Below, piece after piece: positions 38,828-47,512 of a DNA stretch of 64,000 bases. The translations under genes were made by a program, and so were the position numbers. Source of the stretch: Crocinitomicaceae bacterium (lineage in GTDB: Bacteria; Bacteroidota; Bacteroidia; Flavobacteriales_D; Crocinitomicaceae); NCBI GenBank assembly GCA_002709305.1, contig PAQM01000028.1, positions 150,990-214,989 of the forward strand. The letters run 5' to 3'. Positions within the stretch are counted from its first letter, which is position 1. Every line of letters starts with the position of its first letter. The notes beneath the pieces are model-generated. The model ran no database searches and was not told the origin of the DNA. It saw only the letters and a program-made list of their open reading frames with translations.

Positions 38828-40240
38828 TTAATCTATGTAATTAAAAAACTCTTTTTTAAAATTTATGAGATATAGCTTTTTACTCGCTCTTGTCGTGGCA
38901 GTATATAGCCACCTTAAATAACTTTTGTTGAGCATTTCTTTTTTAAAATAACCCAAGTCAACAAAAACGTTATCCCATTGCCCTCCCTGAGATTTATGGC
39001 AAGTAATGGCATAAGAAAACTTTATTTGCAAAGCATTAAAAAAAGGGTTTTTCTTTATCTTTTTATTCATTTCTTTGTCTCCCTTGTAATCTAAAGAAAC
39101 TTCATTGTAAAGTTTTTTGTATTCTTCATAAGTTAGAGATGGGGCTTCACTTGAAAGAGTATCTAAAATTACTATTACATCCAACTCTTTTTCATCTAGG
39201 TAGTCAACTAGTTGAATGGTTAGTCTGGCAAATCTAAATCCATACCGATCAATAGTCTCTTTAAAACGAACCACCTCAACTATGTCTCCATTGGCAATAA
39301 ACCCTGCTTTACTATCTTCAGCCAGCCAGAAATAATTATTACGTACCACCATAAGCATATCCCCAACCGATATTTCATTCTCTTGAAATCTAATTCGTGA
39401 TCTAATTTGTTGGTTGTATATATTGGCCCGCTTGTTTGAACGGCACAAAACAATAGTATTAGAAATATCACTGACACTGTATGCCGTTTCCAAGTGATCT
39501 TGCAATTCTTCACCAGAGTCAAGACGAATAACATCATTATTTACATTAAACTTAGGATAACTAAAGTCCTCAACACCTATTCTGTTTCTTAAATCGGTAG
39601 CATTTAAAAGGACAGTAGATTGTTTTGATTGACGAACCACGTCTTTCATAGTTACAGAAATTACATTTTTAAGGTAAGTCGTTTCTAAAAAATCCTCATC
39701 TAAAGCTGGACTTATGTCCAAATGGACGGGTGGCAATTGGGCGGTATCTCCAATTAAAATCAGCTTGCACCCAATACCATCGTATACATACTGAATCAAA
39801 TCATCCAACAAAGAGCGGTTGCCAAAGCTGGAATCACTAGCTTCAGGGATCATAGAAGCTTCATCAACTATAAATATGCTATTGGTATGCATATTCTCTT
39901 TTATCTTAATGTAAGTGTTGCCGTTTTTTCCAGATCGTATCCAATATATTTTTCGATGAATCGTAGATGCTTTTTTGTTGGAAAACTTGGATATTACTTT
40001 AGCGGCTCTCCCTGTAGGAGCCAACAAAACAGAACGTTTGGCAATAATAGATAAACTTTTAACCAATGCCGATATTAAAGTTGTTTTACCTGTTCCAGCA
40101 TATCCTTTTAATAAAAAAATACTTCCTGTACTGATTGATGAAGCAAAATCAGCAATGGAACCCACAATTTCTTTCTGCTCATTCGTAAGAGTGAATGGAA
40201 AGTTTTTTTCAATCTTATCTTGAAGTTTTTGAGCTGTCAA
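38828..40240 (-). CDS. RecD-like SF1 helicase
   Basis: This 470-residue ATP-dependent DNA helicase is of the SF1B type. Walker A is KGYAGTGKTTL (residues 45-55), Walker B is IFIVDEASMIPE, followed by GDTAQLPPVHLD. The C-terminal half has the UvrD_C_2-like ending AITCHKSQGGQWDNVFVDL and YTATTRASKKLYL. It is shorter than RecD or RecD2 and lacks their N-terminal domains. Such proteins are frequent in Bacteroidota, with no partner subunits nearby. It is expected to unwind 5'-3' in recombination or repair. Confidence 0.88.
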   Translation of the reverse strand: MTAQKLQDKIEKNFPFTLTNEQKEIVGSIADFASSISTGSIFLLKGYAGTGKTTLISALVKSLSIIAKRSVLLAPTGRAAKVISKFSNKKASTIHRKIYWIRSGKNGNTYIKIKENMHTNSIFIVDEASMIPEASDSSFGNRSLLDDLIQYVYDGIGCKLILIGDTAQLPPVHLDISPALDEDFLETTYLKNVISVTMKDVVRQSKQSTVLLNATDLRNRIGVEDFSYPKFNVNNDVIRLDSGEELQDHLETAYSVSDISNTIVLCRSNKRANIYNQQIRSRIRFQENEISVGDMLMVVRNNYFWLAEDSKAGFIANGDIVEVVRFKETIDRYGFRFARLTIQLVDYLDEKELDVIVILDTLSSEAPSLTYEEYKKLYNEVSLDYKGDKEMNKKIKKNPFFNALQIKFSYAITCHKSQGGQWDNVFVDLGYFKKEMLNKSYLRWLYTATTRASKKLYLINFKKEFFNYID

Positions 40241-40306
40241 AGTAAAATAAGTTAAATTTAACTGTTGTTTTTATTTATTTAATAATTAATTTAACCCCTT
40301 GACAAC

Positions 40307-41176
40307 TTGGTCTATCGATTAATATCTGTTTTCTCACTACTAGTATTTTTTTTACATATAAAATGTGAACAAAAAAACTTTGGTAGTGAGCCGTTCAAAA
40401 TTAAAAAAAATTTATCTGATATAAATCCTTCAATTGAAAATGACACTTTAATTTCAATTAAAAATGGAGATAAAAAAATTGATGTCAAGATTATCTTTCC
40501 CTCAACTGAATTCAAAGGATCAATAATTGTCCTACCGGGTTGGAATCACCCATACTCTTATTGGATTGATAGTACAAGCCTATCTGAAACAGCTAGTCAT
40601 AATGGTTATTTATTAATCCTACCAAATATGAAAAAAAGTATTTATAGCGCCAAAATATACCCTGAAACAAGAAAAGATTGGCAAGAAGAAGCTACAAGAG
40701 CTTGGGTGAATAATTATATTATAACCTTTTTTCAAAAAGAATTTAATCTACTGCTTCCTAGTCAAAAAAATTATGTTTTAGGGTTATCTACAGGAGGAAG
40801 AGGCGCTTTGTTTTTAGCACTTGAAAATTCATCTGTTTTTATTGCTGGTGCAAGTTTATCAGGTGATTTTAATCCTTCTAATTTCCCTAACGACATACTT
40901 TACAATGGGTTTTTTGGTAGTTATTTAAATAATAAAATCCGCTGGGAAAAAGATGAAAACCCTTTAGAAGATATTAATCAATTAGAAGTCCCTTTCTATA
41001 TTGGTCATGGTTTAAAAGATCGAGTTGTTTCTGTAAAACACTCTATTTTATTCTACGAATCACTTGATAAAATAAAACAAAAATCTATTCTACATATAGA
41101 TTCATTAGCTAGACACAATTTTCACTATTGGAGTAGTGAAGTAGATAATGTGATAGACTTTTTTAACTCTCAATAA
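40307..41176 (+). CDS. Esterase-like alpha/beta-hydrolase lipoprotein
   Basis: This 289-residue envelope protein appears to start at a TTG (40307) and has a lipoprotein signal ending in FLHIKC. The body is an alpha/beta hydrolase: oxyanion region IIVLPGWNHPYSYW, nucleophile elbow GLSTGGRGA, acid in GHGLKDRVVS, and histidine in LARHNFHYW. The fold resembles esterase D/feruloyl-esterase-type enzymes, which cleave ester groups from sugars or lipids. It adjoins the peptidoglycan cluster on the same strand as its core genes, so removal of O-acyl groups from an envelope polymer is a reasonable guess, unproven. Confidence 0.75.
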   Translation: MVYRLISVFSLLVFFLHIKCEQKNFGSEPFKIKKNLSDINPSIENDTLISIKNGDKKIDVKIIFPSTEFKGSIIVLPGWNHPYSYWIDSTSLSETASHNGYLLILPNMKKSIYSAKIYPETRKDWQEEATRAWVNNYIITFFQKEFNLLLPSQKNYVLGLSTGGRGALFLALENSSVFIAGASLSGDFNPSNFPNDILYNGFFGSYLNNKIRWEKDENPLEDINQLEVPFYIGHGLKDRVVSVKHSILFYESLDKIKQKSILHIDSLARHNFHYWSSEVDNVIDFFNSQ

Positions 41177-41178
41177 TA

Positions 41179-42381
41179 CTATTTCTTGGATGCTCGCATT
41201 AAATTTGAGGTACCTCTTCTAAACTGATAGCCTATACCAAACGGAAGAGGTTTTGTTTTATCTTTATTAAGATAAACCTCTTTCAAGTCTTCTTGATGTC
41301 GTTCTTTAAATAATGGTATTGGATATGAATAATTACCATAATACGTTAAATCCCAAATGTTCGAGTCAAAATATTTTATTGGTATTCCAGAATCATCTTG
41401 CAAAAGATGTTGTGATTTATTTAATATCAAGTTCCTTATTATGCTAAATGTTGGTCTGTGCATCAAATAAGATGCAGACTTCAAATAGGTTGATTTAATA
41501 TCAATCCCATTTAAATATGCAACAAGGTCGGTTCTAGTTTTTAACCCTTTAGCAAATAATCCCCCTCTACTTAAATAAGGATCGTTTTGAATATTTACTG
41601 CAAAATATACTAGAGACTTTATTTTTTCTTCACCGTTTCGTTTAAAGTAATATCTGTTCCCGATATAAGTTGAATCAGAAAGTTCTGATAAATCATTAGT
41701 TAAAGATCCATTAGGCATAATAGCAACCTTTTCTTGAAGTAAAACCTCATGATTTGTTCGGGCAAAAAAATGCATTAACACATGCAATGTCCCATCCAAA
41801 TCACTTTTAAAATCTTTCGCCATTGCGATTGTTCTAAAGAAGCTCATACCCAAAATAGCATTCATGGATTTTTTTAATTGAGACATATAAATTGAAAATG
41901 TAGAGTCTTTTGTCTTTAATCTTAAGTTAGGAAACGTTCCGATTGGCTCAAGACCTATCATGACGAAATGGTCATGATTTGGAAAAAATAAATCTGCATG
42001 TAAAAAATCTGCTCCTGAAAAAGGGTAAAATAAAGTCCCTCCATCTTTGTTTAAATCTGACAATTCTTTTGATGACCAATCTTTCATGATTGGTATTTTA
42101 TCCTCTGTTCGTCTCCATAGCATATCTATCTTTGATTGATAGTCCTTGAATACTTGACTTGACTCCAATGATTTTAAAGAGCTGTCTTTTTTACAATTAT
42201 AGCCTCCTAGAAACTGTGCTAATTCATTATATTTTTTTTCTGTTAATTCTTCTTTGTTTTTTTCTTTTTTGACTGTTGGAGAATCTATGTACTTATTTTT
42301 AACTATTTTTTCTTTGGCTACTTCATTAACACATGAAGAAAAACAAATAATAAAAAGTAATAGATGAGTATAATTTTTCAT
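41179..42381 (-). CDS. Lipoprotein of unrecognised family, paralogue A
   Basis: This 400-residue lipoprotein has a signal ending in CFSSC (cysteine near 17). I do not recognise the family. It is clearly paralogous to the protein at 46304-47512. Both share FYPFSGADFLHA, an acidic-aromatic segment near residue 115, a middle FARTNHE/ISRTDHE motif, SASYLMH near residue 295, and (L)QDDSGIP / EDDTGIP close to the C-terminus. The conserved His, Asp and Ser clusters suggest an enzyme or ligand-binding domain. It is divergent from the L,D-transpeptidase gene, with a shared 151-base control region. Confidence 0.7.
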   Translation of the reverse strand: MKNYTHLLLFIICFSSCVNEVAKEKIVKNKYIDSPTVKKEKNKEELTEKKYNELAQFLGGYNCKKDSSLKSLESSQVFKDYQSKIDMLWRRTEDKIPIMKDWSSKELSDLNKDGGTLFYPFSGADFLHADLFFPNHDHFVMIGLEPIGTFPNLRLKTKDSTFSIYMSQLKKSMNAILGMSFFRTIAMAKDFKSDLDGTLHVLMHFFARTNHEVLLQEKVAIMPNGSLTNDLSELSDSTYIGNRYYFKRNGEEKIKSLVYFAVNIQNDPYLSRGGLFAKGLKTRTDLVAYLNGIDIKSTYLKSASYLMHRPTFSIIRNLILNKSQHLLQDDSGIPIKYFDSNIWDLTYYGNYSYPIPLFKERHQEDLKEVYLNKDKTKPLPFGIGYQFRRGTSNLMRASKK

Positions 42382-42462
42382 GTTACATATAAAATAGAAA
42401 ACAAAGGAATAAAAAAGAGTTTAAATAGATCTCTTTTTCTTTATTTTAGTGCAAAAAAATCG

Positions 42463-42495
42463 TTGCTTGTGAATAAAAAATATTGCTTTTGAATA
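42463..42495 (+). promoter_or_regulatory. 20-bp-spaced direct repeat before the transpeptidase operon
   Basis: TTGCTTGTGAATA (42463-42475) and TTGCTTTTGAATA (42483-42495) differ by one base and start exactly 20 bases apart, two helical turns. They lie between the divergent lipoprotein A and transpeptidase genes. The same bases could also serve as a promoter (TTG, 18-base gap, TGCTTTTG), placing the transcript start about 35 bases before the ATG at 42533. Confidence 0.4.
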
Positions 42496-42532
42496 TTCGC
42501 TTAAGTAGTCTTCACATAAAAACTAGTAGTTT

Positions 42533-43879
42533 ATGAAACAAAATCTTTTTTATTATTTGAGTCTGTTTTTCGTGTTTCTTTCATTCGCTTGCGTCACTTC
42601 CTTTTTTTCTTGCGCTGAAAAAAAAAGCGTTGAATCCAAAATTCAAAAAGCTAGAATCAAAACACAAAATGATTGGGAAGTAAAACCTGTTAACCAACTT
42701 AGTCAAGACATTATCCTAAAATACTCAAAAATAAATTCTTGCTATCTTCCCCTTTTGAAAGATTCTTCTTTTTACAACCCTAACTTTAAAGTAGGTTTTG
42801 ATTGGTCAGATTTATTTAACGATATTTTATCCATTGATAGTGAATATAGAAACAGATATTTGGTTGGAGACCTGATGACATTAGACGAAAACTTAGAATC
42901 TAGAGGGATTAAAGAGAAAAACCCTGATCTTTCTAAACTTATTGATTTTAAGAAATATGACAACAAATTATTTGAATTATTTGATAAAGCTGAACAATCT
43001 GAAGATGATAAAAAAATATTATTCCAATATATCCGAAAAAACTACCCCAATGATACAATCGCACTAAACAATTTTTATGAAAAAGTATGGCGGTTTAAAA
43101 CCCCACCTTACCAAAGAAAATTCTCTGTTATGAGAAATAAGGTTTACGCTAGTGGTCAAAGGATTTGTCTATGCGAAGCTTATAGAGACACTCTTCTTTT
43201 AGTTGCACAATACGCTACTTCATCTAAAAGATTAACCCCCATTATAGATAAAGATAGCTCTGGAAATACTATTTCCACTAAGCATATCGAATATTTACCA
43301 ATAGAAAAAAGAAGGTCATACTATGCTTCTTTGTATAGAATCACATCTAAAAACTGGGAGACTGATAGGGTATACGAAAATGCTGATATGGTGCATGATA
43401 ATAAAGTTGGAGGAGGAAACCAGCGTATTACTTTTTATAAGGGAAATGCACAGTTACCAAATTTTCTTTTAATGGAACCGTCGATAGAGTATCCTAAAGC
43501 CATGAGGTCAAATGGTATTCATGAGGTAGCCTTAAGAGAATTATCTAGGGGTATGCTTGGTACTGCAAATAGTATAGGATGTATTAGATTGTCCGACTTT
43601 GGCTCTAAATTTACTCGTTGGTGGATTCCTCAATCTGCTAATTTTTTTGTATTATACAAAGAAAATAGATATCACAAAGAACTTTCTAAAGAAGATATAC
43701 AAGAAGAACTCCCTTTTAGAAATGAAAAAGAAGGTAATTTATTTAGAGAATGGCTACATAATGAAAAACCATTGAAAGCTAAACAATTGGATGTCGACAT
43801 TGACGGAAGTTTTGATAATGGTTTTATTTTAGATGCATACAATCTATATGGTGAAGAATATGAAAAAAAGAGAAAATGA
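42533..43879 (+). CDS. L,D-transpeptidase-like lipoprotein, paralogue 1
   Basis: This 448-residue protein has a lipoprotein signal (SFFSC, cysteine near 27). The C-terminal half carries a YkuD-like L,D-transpeptidase core: His330 in NGIHEVALREL and the catalytic Cys350 in NSIGCIRLSDFG. In known enzymes the sequence before the cysteine is S-H-G-C; here the His is replaced by Ile. Such enzymes form 3-3 peptidoglycan crosslinks or attach proteins to the wall. The N-terminal half is shared only with its paralogue at 44871-46184 and may bind substrate. It overlaps the downstream M23 gene by four bases (ATGA). Confidence 0.78.
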   Translation: MKQNLFYYLSLFFVFLSFACVTSFFSCAEKKSVESKIQKARIKTQNDWEVKPVNQLSQDIILKYSKINSCYLPLLKDSSFYNPNFKVGFDWSDLFNDILSIDSEYRNRYLVGDLMTLDENLESRGIKEKNPDLSKLIDFKKYDNKLFELFDKAEQSEDDKKILFQYIRKNYPNDTIALNNFYEKVWRFKTPPYQRKFSVMRNKVYASGQRICLCEAYRDTLLLVAQYATSSKRLTPIIDKDSSGNTISTKHIEYLPIEKRRSYYASLYRITSKNWETDRVYENADMVHDNKVGGGNQRITFYKGNAQLPNFLLMEPSIEYPKAMRSNGIHEVALRELSRGMLGTANSIGCIRLSDFGSKFTRWWIPQSANFFVLYKENRYHKELSKEDIQEELPFRNEKEGNLFREWLHNEKPLKAKQLDVDIDGSFDNGFILDAYNLYGEEYEKKRK

Positions 43880-44838
43880 AAAATAAATGCTCAATATTAC
43901 AAATTGTTTTAATCAGCCTTTTACCATTAAAAAATGTTTCAGGCCAAATAAACAAGGAAAATCCTTGCGATACTATATGGATTCAAAATGGAATAGAATA
44001 TGATTATAATCCTCTAAAAACAATTAAGGAAAAAGATTTTTCTTTCTTAACAATAAAAAGATCTAATTATAGAACACTTGTTGACTCAATAGGTGTTTCT
44101 GCAAAATACACTTTTAATCGAAAAAAACTTTCCGAAGAGATCTTAAAAAATGACTCTTTGTTCAACTCAAATTGGTCTAGTGAATCTACCTTTCCTAGTC
44201 TAGAGCCAATCAAAGAGAATGATAGTGTAAATATTATATTAATACAGGGAAATGAAACTTTTTTTTATAATTCTTGGGGATCATTTAATTCAAAATATGG
44301 CCCTAGATGGGGGAGGATGCACCGTGGGATTGACCTTGGATTAAATATTGGAGATACTTTAAGATCTTCTTTTAATGGTATAGTTAGATATGCTGAATTC
44401 AACACAGGAGGATACGGAAACTGTGTTATTATAAGACATTTTAATGGCCTTGAAACGCTTTATGCTCATCTTGAGAAAATTCTAGTTACACCAGGTCAGC
44501 TAGTTTATGCTGCAGATGTTATTGGACTAGGCGGGACTACTGGAAGAAGTGACGGCCCTCACCTACATTTTGAAACTCGTTATAAAGGCAGATCATTTAA
44601 TCCATTAAAGATCTTCGATAAAGACTCTCTTAACCTGCATTCAAATTTTCTTGTAATAAGGAAAAAAGATATTACAGACCCTTATATCCCGAAAAAGAAG
44701 TATCATGTCGTTAGATCAGGTCAGACATTATCATATATAGCAGCAAAATATAGAACAACTATTTCTCGAATACAAAAGCTAAATGGAATTAGAAACAGAG
44801 ATAAAATCTATATAGGACAAAGGATTAGAGTGAAATAA
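43876..44838 (+). CDS. M23 peptidoglycan endopeptidase with LysM domain
   Basis: This 320-residue exported protein has a signal peptide ending near VSGQ, a linker region, an M23 (LytM/lysostaphin-type) zinc peptidase domain with HRGIDLG and GPHLHFET supplying the metal ligands, and one C-terminal LysM (HVVRSGQTLSYIAAKYRTT) that anchors it to peptidoglycan. These enzymes cut peptide crosslinks in the wall. It lies between the two transpeptidase paralogues, overlapping the first, so enzymes that make and break crosslinks are encoded together. The metal-site residues are all present, so it is probably active and not an EnvC-like activator. Confidence 0.92.
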   Translation: MKNKCSILQIVLISLLPLKNVSGQINKENPCDTIWIQNGIEYDYNPLKTIKEKDFSFLTIKRSNYRTLVDSIGVSAKYTFNRKKLSEEILKNDSLFNSNWSSESTFPSLEPIKENDSVNIILIQGNETFFYNSWGSFNSKYGPRWGRMHRGIDLGLNIGDTLRSSFNGIVRYAEFNTGGYGNCVIIRHFNGLETLYAHLEKILVTPGQLVYAADVIGLGGTTGRSDGPHLHFETRYKGRSFNPLKIFDKDSLNLHSNFLVIRKKDITDPYIPKKKYHVVRSGQTLSYIAAKYRTTISRIQKLNGIRNRDKIYIGQRIRVK

Positions 44839-44870
44839 GAAAACATAAAAATTTTATTACACCTTTAAAC

Positions 44871-46184
44871 ATGAAATTAAACCTTTTTCTTTTGCTTATA
44901 TCATACTCTATATGCTATGGACAGGAGAGAGCTGAAATAAATCAAAAAATAAGCTCTAAAGACAGCTATCTTTCTCTCCGGGTTGATTCACTAGATCAAG
45001 AAATAATCCGACTTTATTCAAAGACAAATTCATGCTATTTACCATTATTAAAAGACCCTAAATTATATCCTTTAGGTGGGAGATCAGGTTTTGAATGGAG
45101 TGATTTATTTAATGATTTATTAGCAAAAGAAAGCAACTACAACAACCGATATTTAGTCGGTGACTTTATGTCTCTTGATGAAAATTTCGAGACTAGGGGG
45201 ATAGAAGAGATAAACGCAGAGCTTAAAAACTTAGTTGATTTTAAAAAATATGATGAGAAGTTGTTTAAGCTGTTTGACCTTGGGGGGAAATCTTCTAATG
45301 ATATTGAGATACTTTATTCATACATTCGACTTAATTATCCCGAAGATAGTTCCAAATTATTCAATTTTTATGATAAAGTATGGAGGTTTAAGACACCTCC
45401 ATTCATACGTAAATTTTCACGAATGAGAAATACTTTTTATGCATCAGGTCAACGAGTTTGCCTTTGTGAGGCATATGAAGACACCTTGTTTTTAATCGCT
45501 CAATACGCCACTTCATCGAAAAGATTAGAGCCAATAATAAAAAAAGATAGTTCTGGTGAGGTTAAATCTATAACTTATAATGAATACCTCCCCATAAATA
45601 AAAGAAGACACTATTATGCCCCTCAATATAGAATTACCTCTAAAAACTGGGAAAGTGACAGGAAATATGAAAAAGCTGATTTATTGCATGATTATGATTT
45701 GGGTGGAGGAAACAAACATATTACATATTATAAAGGGAGATCAGAACTGCCTAACTTTCTTTTAATGAAACCATCAGAAGATTACCCTAAAGCTATGACC
45801 TCAAATGGTATACATGAAGTTGCTTTACGTGAATTATCTCGTGGGATGCTTGGAACAGCAAATAGTATAGGATGTATAAGGCTTTCCGATTTTGGCTCGA
45901 AGTTTACTAGATGGTGGGTCCCTAAAAATGCCAAATTCTTTATTCTATACTATGAAGATAGATATCATAAAAAACTCTCACTAGAGAGCATTAAAAATGA
46001 ATTGCCTTTTAAAAATAAAGAAGAAGGCGATTTATTTAGATTATGGTTAAACAAAAATAAACCTCTAAAAGCAAAACAAATGGATCTTGATATAGAAGGT
46101 AGTTTCGATAATGGATTTATTCTTGATGCATATAATCTTTTTGGTGCTGAGTATGAAAGGCATAAAATTAATTTGATTAAATAA
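44871..46184 (+). CDS. L,D-transpeptidase-like protein, paralogue 2
   Basis: This 437-residue protein is closely related along its whole length to the one at 42533-43879, for example in NSCYLPLLKDP, CLCEAYEDTLFLIAQYATSS, ITSKNWESDR and LRELSRGMLGTANSIGCIRL. The presumed catalytic pair is His315 and Cys335, again in SIGC where known enzymes have SHGC. Unlike paralogue 1 it has an ordinary signal peptide (ICYGQ) and no lipobox, so the two should sit in different compartments. It follows the M23 gene by 32 bases in the same operon. Confidence 0.78.
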   Translation: MKLNLFLLLISYSICYGQERAEINQKISSKDSYLSLRVDSLDQEIIRLYSKTNSCYLPLLKDPKLYPLGGRSGFEWSDLFNDLLAKESNYNNRYLVGDFMSLDENFETRGIEEINAELKNLVDFKKYDEKLFKLFDLGGKSSNDIEILYSYIRLNYPEDSSKLFNFYDKVWRFKTPPFIRKFSRMRNTFYASGQRVCLCEAYEDTLFLIAQYATSSKRLEPIIKKDSSGEVKSITYNEYLPINKRRHYYAPQYRITSKNWESDRKYEKADLLHDYDLGGGNKHITYYKGRSELPNFLLMKPSEDYPKAMTSNGIHEVALRELSRGMLGTANSIGCIRLSDFGSKFTRWWVPKNAKFFILYYEDRYHKKLSLESIKNELPFKNKEEGDLFRLWLNKNKPLKAKQMDLDIEGSFDNGFILDAYNLFGAEYERHKINLIK

Positions 46185-46303
46185 ACCCTTTTTTTAATTT
46201 TAGCCAACTAACTACTAAAATTATAAATCACTCTCTAATTTAAATCTTAAGACTTACTCTCATTTATTGAATAAAAAATTAATTTCTTAATATCATTATG
46301 CAT

Positions 46304-47512
46304 ATGAAAAAACTGTCTTCCACTTATTTTTTTGTGTTTCTATTAATAGTATCGTTATCATCGTCTTGCGAAAACACCTCATCTAATAATGAACTACAAA
46401 ACAAGTCATACAATACACCTAACATAACGGATTCATCTACGAGTCCTTCAATTCAACCAATAGACACTTTCCATAATGCTTTGGGTCTCTTAATTTCAGG
46501 TATGGATTGTTCTTATTTTAACACAAATAATAATATAGATACCTCTTTCTGGAATCAATATAGCAACAGAGTAAGCGAATCTTTTTTAAAAATGCACGAA
46601 AATAGACTAGAGCCAATGCGAAAATGGAAGAAAACAATTTCATCAAATAACAAGCTTAATGACACTAGCTTATTATTTTATCCGTTTTCTGGGGCTGATT
46701 TTTTACATGCATACTATCTGTTTCCTGAAGCTAATGATTACGTCCTTATAGCGCAAGAGAAAATAGGTGATTTACCTGATTTTAATTCAATCAGTAGTCA
46801 AAAATTAAAGCTTTATCTTAATGCTGTTGACCATAGTCTAGGCGATATTTATAAAAGAAGTTATTTTATTACTAAGTCAATGATGGCTGACACTAAGGAA
46901 GGTTCTGAATTAAATGGTTTGTTGCCCTTGTTTTATTGGTTTATCTCTAGGACAGATCACGAAATAATAAATGTATCAAATGTATATGTAGATTCTAATT
47001 CCAAATTAAACACCTTTACTTCAAGCATTGAAAATAAACTTGATAAAAAAATCAAAGGAATTAAGTTTCTTTTCAGAAAAAAAGGTGATGAAAAATTAAA
47101 ATCAATAACTTACTTTAACTGTGACATTTCAAACAAAGGATTTAATAAGAATCCTGAATTCAAAACTTATTTAAATTCAATTAGAACATGTAATAGTTTT
47201 GTCAAATCAGCTTCATACTTAATGCATTACAGTACTTTTAGTGATATTAGGGGGATAACATTAGAAAAAAGCAACTCTATTCTAGAAGATGACACAGGAA
47301 TACCATTTAAATATTTAAATAATGGTGGTTGGGATATTAACTTGTTTGGTGTATACGTTATGCCAGTAAAAGATTTTAGTGAAAGTAGATTTCAAAAAGA
47401 CCTGAGCGAAGCATACATGAACGAAACATTCAATAAAGGTAAATTGCCTTTTTCACTTGGTTATCATTGGGGATCAAAAGAACAAAATCAAATGTTATAT
47501 ATTAAAAAGTGA
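46304..47512 (+). CDS. Lipoprotein of unrecognised family, paralogue B
   Basis: This 402-residue lipoprotein (an ATG two codons upstream at 46298 is the alternative start) has a signal ending in SLSSSC. It is a divergent paralogue of the protein at 41179-42381, sharing FYPFSGADFLHAYYLFP, the ISRTDHE motif, LMHYSTF and EDDTGIPFKY. I do not recognise the family. It lies 119 bases after the second transpeptidase gene and overlaps the next permease gene (GTGA), so it is part of the same run. Pairing of this lipoprotein type with the transpeptidase twice in one locus suggests that the two work together. Confidence 0.7.
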   Translation: MKKLSSTYFFVFLLIVSLSSSCENTSSNNELQNKSYNTPNITDSSTSPSIQPIDTFHNALGLLISGMDCSYFNTNNNIDTSFWNQYSNRVSESFLKMHENRLEPMRKWKKTISSNNKLNDTSLLFYPFSGADFLHAYYLFPEANDYVLIAQEKIGDLPDFNSISSQKLKLYLNAVDHSLGDIYKRSYFITKSMMADTKEGSELNGLLPLFYWFISRTDHEIINVSNVYVDSNSKLNTFTSSIENKLDKKIKGIKFLFRKKGDEKLKSITYFNCDISNKGFNKNPEFKTYLNSIRTCNSFVKSASYLMHYSTFSDIRGITLEKSNSILEDDTGIPFKYLNNGGWDINLFGVYVMPVKDFSESRFQKDLSEAYMNETFNKGKLPFSLGYHWGSKEQNQMLYIKK

